Shown: one piece after another, positions 41,912-44,156 of the stretch
Numbering within the stretch: position 1 is the stretch's first letter
Layout: every line of letters starts with the position of its first letter
NCBI RefSeq assembly: GCF_900496975.1
Contig: NZ_UFQC01000047.1
Coordinates: 1-44,156, forward strand
DNA length: 44,156 nt
From: Achromobacter veterisilvae
Lineage (GTDB): Bacteria; Pseudomonadota; Gammaproteobacteria; Burkholderiales; Burkholderiaceae_B
Direction: 5' to 3'
Notes under the pieces: model-generated
Told to the model about the DNA's origin: nothing
Database searches by the model: none
Seen by the model: only the letters and a program-made list of their open reading frames with translations
Program-made: the position numbers and the translations under genes

Positions 41912-43108
41912 CTATTGCTTGAGTTCATCCGGCTTGATGCCGCGGCTGACCTCGTCGTCCACCGTGACCACCTTGCCGTCGATCCAGCGCACCAGGCGGA
42001 AGTCCCGGTACGACAATGCCTCGTGGTTTTCCTTGGAGAAGGCCGGCGCGTAGGACTTGATCACGCCGTCGACCTTGCCCAGTCCGTCCAGCGCCTGCTG
42101 CACTTTTTCGCCTTCCGTGGACTGGGCCTGCGTCATGGCCGCCGCCAGGATCTTGACCGAATCGTAGGCGTGCGCCGCGAACACGTAGGTGGGCAGCTTG
42201 CCTTCCTTCTTCATGATCGCGTCATAGAGCGCCCGCGACTGCGGCGTGGAGTCTTCCGTGATGGACGCCGTGAAGATCATCTTCTTGGCCAGTTCCGGCC
42301 CCGCGATGCGCAGGAACGGAGGGCTGAGGTTGGCCCAAGAGCCCAGCGTGACGGGGAAGTAATTGATCTTTTCCTGGCTGCGCATCAGGTGGCCATTGGC
42401 ATCCGCCAGCGCATAGACGATGACGGTGTCCGCCCCGGCGGCCTTGATCTTGTTCAACTGCGACGACATGTCCGTGTCCTTCGGACCGAACTTCTCGTTG
42501 GCCACCGGCGTGATGCCGTACAGGCCGAGCACGTGCGCGGCGTCCTTGGCGCCCTGCTGCCCGTAGCCGGTGGTGTCGGCGATGATGGCGACCTTCTTGT
42601 TCTTCGTGGCGCGGGCCGCGTAGGCGGCCAGCAGCGTGATCTGGTCCAGGTCGCGCATGGACACGCGGAAGATGTAGTTGGCCGGTTCCTTGCTGTAGCG
42701 GTTGGTGATCTCGGTGGCGGTGGCGGACGGCGAAATCGTCGGCACCTTCTTCTGCTGCACGATGTGCAGCCAGGCCAGCATGTTGCCGGAGTTCACCCCG
42801 CCCAGCATGGCGACGACCTTCTCGTTGTCCACCAGCTCGTTGGCGTTCTGGATGGATTTGGGCGGCGAGCCCACGTCATCGCGCGGCACGATGACCAGTT
42901 TTCGCCCCAGGACGCCGCCGGCCGCGTTGATCTCCTCGGCGGCCTGCCTGGCCCCCGACAGCGCCGACACGCCGAAGTCGGCCGAGCCGCTGGCGGACAT
43001 GTCGCTGTTGTAGCCGATCTTGATGTCGGCCTGCGCCCACGCGCCCTGGGCCATGGCCGCGAACGCGGCCGCGCAGGCAATGCGGGAAAGCTGCTTCTGC
43101 ATTTTCAT
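41912..43108 (-). CDS. Liv-type periplasmic substrate-binding protein (LivK 2)
   Basis: 398 residues. Signal peptide cut near GAWAQA; mature part nearly colinear with LivK 1 (MLGGVNSGNMLAWLHIVQQKK, TTGYGQQGAKDA, NEKFGPKDTDMSSQLNKIK, MIFTASITEDSTP). Even the ribosome site GGAGACAACG is shared. It has no permease or ATPase of its own here, so it probably uses the LivH/LivMG/LivF set 5-10 kb away. It lies 119 bp after the E2 gene in the same direction and may instead be expressed with that operon. Confidence 0.95.
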   Translation of the reverse strand: MKMQKQLSRIACAAAFAAMAQGAWAQADIKIGYNSDMSASGSADFGVSALSGARQAAEEINAAGGVLGRKLVIVPRDDVGSPPKSIQNANELVDNEKVVAMLGGVNSGNMLAWLHIVQQKKVPTISPSATATEITNRYSKEPANYIFRVSMRDLDQITLLAAYAARATKNKKVAIIADTTGYGQQGAKDAAHVLGLYGITPVANEKFGPKDTDMSSQLNKIKAAGADTVIVYALADANGHLMRSQEKINYFPVTLGSWANLSPPFLRIAGPELAKKMIFTASITEDSTPQSRALYDAIMKKEGKLPTYVFAAHAYDSVKILAAAMTQAQSTEGEKVQQALDGLGKVDGVIKSYAPAFSKENHEALSYRDFRLVRWIDGKVVTVDDEVSRGIKPDELKQ

Positions 43109-43206
43109 TCCGTTGTCTCCAGACTTTAAGTAATGGTGCTTCGTCTTGCCGCCGCCATCGGTCTGTGCGCCGTTCGCGGTCCACCTAGCCCTGATGCGTG
43201 GACGCT

Positions 43207-43225
43207 GCCTGGACTTCGTCCAGGC
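43207..43225 (-). terminator. Hairpin after the E2 gene
   Basis: Perfect 8-bp arms GCCTGGAC and GTCCAGGC with loop TTC, 2 bp past the E2 stop. No T-run, so it may be partial. The remaining 43109-43206 leader shows no gene and presumably carries the LivK 2 promoter. Confidence 0.5.
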
Positions 43226-43227
43226 TG

Positions 43228-44156
43228 CTAGAGAATCAGTTCGATGGGATTCTCCAGTAGCTGTTTCACGGCTTTCAGGAACTGCGCGCCCGCCGCGCCG
43301 TCCACCACCCGGTGGTCGGCCGACAGGGTCAGGCTCATGACGTGGCCGATGCGGATCTCGTCTCCGTCGACCACCGGCTGCCGGGTCACCGCGCCCGCGG
43401 CCAGGATGGCGCTTTGCGGCGGGTTGACGATGGCGGCGAATTCACGCACGCCATACATGCCCAGGTTCGACAGCGTCAGGCTTCCGCCTTCGTATTGTTC
43501 GGGGTGCAGCCGGCCGCGCCGCGCCTGCTCGGCCAGTTGCGCGATCTCCGCGGAGATCTCGCGCAGGGACTTCCTGTCGGCATTGCGCACGATGGGCGTG
43601 ATCAGGCCGGATTCCAGCGCCACGGCGATGCTCAGGTCCACCTGGCCGAGCTGCGCGATGCCCTCTTCCGTCCATTGCGCATTGATGGCCGGAGTCTGCC
43701 TGACCGCGCGCGCCACCGCCATCGCCAGCAGGTCGTTCAGCGAATGGCGCACGGGCTCGGGCGCGGCCTGGCCGCGCGCATTCAGCGCGGCGCGGGCGGC
43801 CATCGCCGCGTCCATGCGGCAGTCCACCGTAAGGTAGAAATGCGGAACCTGCTGCTTGGACTGGACGAGACGGCGCGCGATGGTGGCGCGCATGGGTGTG
43901 TGCGGCCGCAGCGCGCCCCCGGCGGGAACCGGCGCGATGGCGGCGGGTTCCGCCGCCGGCATGGGCGCCGGCGATCCGGCCGCGTTTTCGATATCCACCC
44001 TTACGATGCGGCCATTGGGCCCGCTGCCCGCAAGCGCGTGCAGGTCCACCCCCAGCGTGCGCGCCAGGCGCCGCGCGGACGGGCTGGCGAAAAGGCGCTG
44101 CGCGGCCAGGCCGGGCTCCGCCCGCGCGCGATCGCTGGCGGCGTGCGCCGCCGGAG
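43228..44156 (-). CDS. 2-oxoacid dehydrogenase complex E2 acyltransferase (3' part)
   Basis: The frame is open to the window edge, giving the last 309 codons. Visible: the peripheral subunit-binding domain (ASPSARRLARTLGVDLHALAGSGPNGRIV), a Pro/Ala linker, then the catalytic domain with SLTLSNLGMYGV and the active-site SLTLSADHRVVDGAAGAQF. The lipoyl domain is outside the window. E2 passes the acyl group from E1 to CoA. Acetoin, pyruvate and branched-chain complexes look alike at this end, so the substrate cannot be assigned. The gene ends a probable E1-E2 operon to the right. Confidence 0.92.
   Translation of the reverse strand, partial: PAAHAASDRARAEPGLAAQRLFASPSARRLARTLGVDLHALAGSGPNGRIVRVDIENAAGSPAPMPAAEPAAIAPVPAGGALRPHTPMRATIARRLVQSKQQVPHFYLTVDCRMDAAMAARAALNARGQAAPEPVRHSLNDLLAMAVARAVRQTPAINAQWTEEGIAQLGQVDLSIAVALESGLITPIVRNADRKSLREISAEIAQLAEQARRGRLHPEQYEGGSLTLSNLGMYGVREFAAIVNPPQSAILAAGAVTRQPVVDGDEIRIGHVMSLTLSADHRVVDGAAGAQFLKAVKQLLENPIELIL

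Overview
ORGANISM. The window is GC-rich bacterial chromosome with betaproteobacterial gene content, most like the Alcaligenaceae (Bordetella/Achromobacter group). The reasons are the conserved hemA-prfA-prmC-grxD-ubiX order, the cysI-DUF934 pair, DUF2970, three Bug/TctC periplasmic receptors encoded away from any TctAB permease, a LivM-LivG fusion, and many LysR/IclR-controlled CoA-thioester catabolic genes. The genus is an inference; no 16S rRNA gene is present. LAYOUT. 1-2.9 kb: the 3' end of an unknown gene, a DUF3100 membrane protein and a divergent LysR. 3.0-5.9 kb: DUF2970, a pair of intergenic repeats, then a sulfite/nitrite reductase hemoprotein with DUF934. 5.9-10.9 kb: IclR regulator divergent from an overlapping operon of Bug receptor, acyl-CoA ligase, short citrate-synthase/citryl-CoA-lyase protein and SDR. 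10.9-12.9 kb: an orphan MetQ-type binding protein and a DUF6817 protein. 13.0-18.0 kb (minus): hemA-prfA-prmC-[105-bp tandem array]-grxD-ubiX. 18.2-20.7 kb: three identical tandem tRNA-Phe genes, an AbiEi antitoxin with only a remnant of its toxin, and a low-GC secreted protein, together an accessory patch. 20.7-22.3 kb (minus): DUF4142, cupredoxin and ECF-type sigma factor. 22.4-28.1 kb: M20 amidohydrolase divergent from a second LysR closely resembling the first, Bug receptor, Lrp/AsnC regulator, LysE exporter and EamA exporter. 28.1-40.8 kb (minus): hypothetical membrane protein, Bug receptor, then a long co-directional operon (ALDH, GMC dehydrogenase, LivK, LivH, LivMG, LivF, CaiB-type CoA-transferase, HMG-CoA-lyase-type enzyme, hydroxypyruvate-isomerase-type enzyme). 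40.9-44.2 kb: LysR, a second LivK, and the 3' part of a 2-oxoacid dehydrogenase E2 gene. HOW THE GENES MAY WORK TOGETHER. The 30-41 kb operon reads as uptake plus a complete oxidation, CoA-activation and cleavage route. Its enzyme order fits mevalonate (or a related 3-hydroxy-3-methyl compound) oxidised to 3-hydroxy-3-methylglutarate, activated by CoA transfer and cleaved to acetyl-CoA and acetoacetate. This is a hypothesis. The 6.7-10.9 kb operon reads as a second capture, CoA-ligation and C-C lyase module for an organic acid. MOST NOTABLE STRUCTURES. A 64-bp inverted-repeat element, bracketed by GGTGTCTGACACC palindromes, occurs six times in a strict 105-bp tandem array plus one truncated copy that supplies the prmC stop codon. 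A diverged seventh full-length copy lies in reverse orientation at 28.1 kb. The two look-alike LysR regulators, 22 kb apart, each have a GTTGC-N7-GCA(A/T)C dyad in their divergent promoter.
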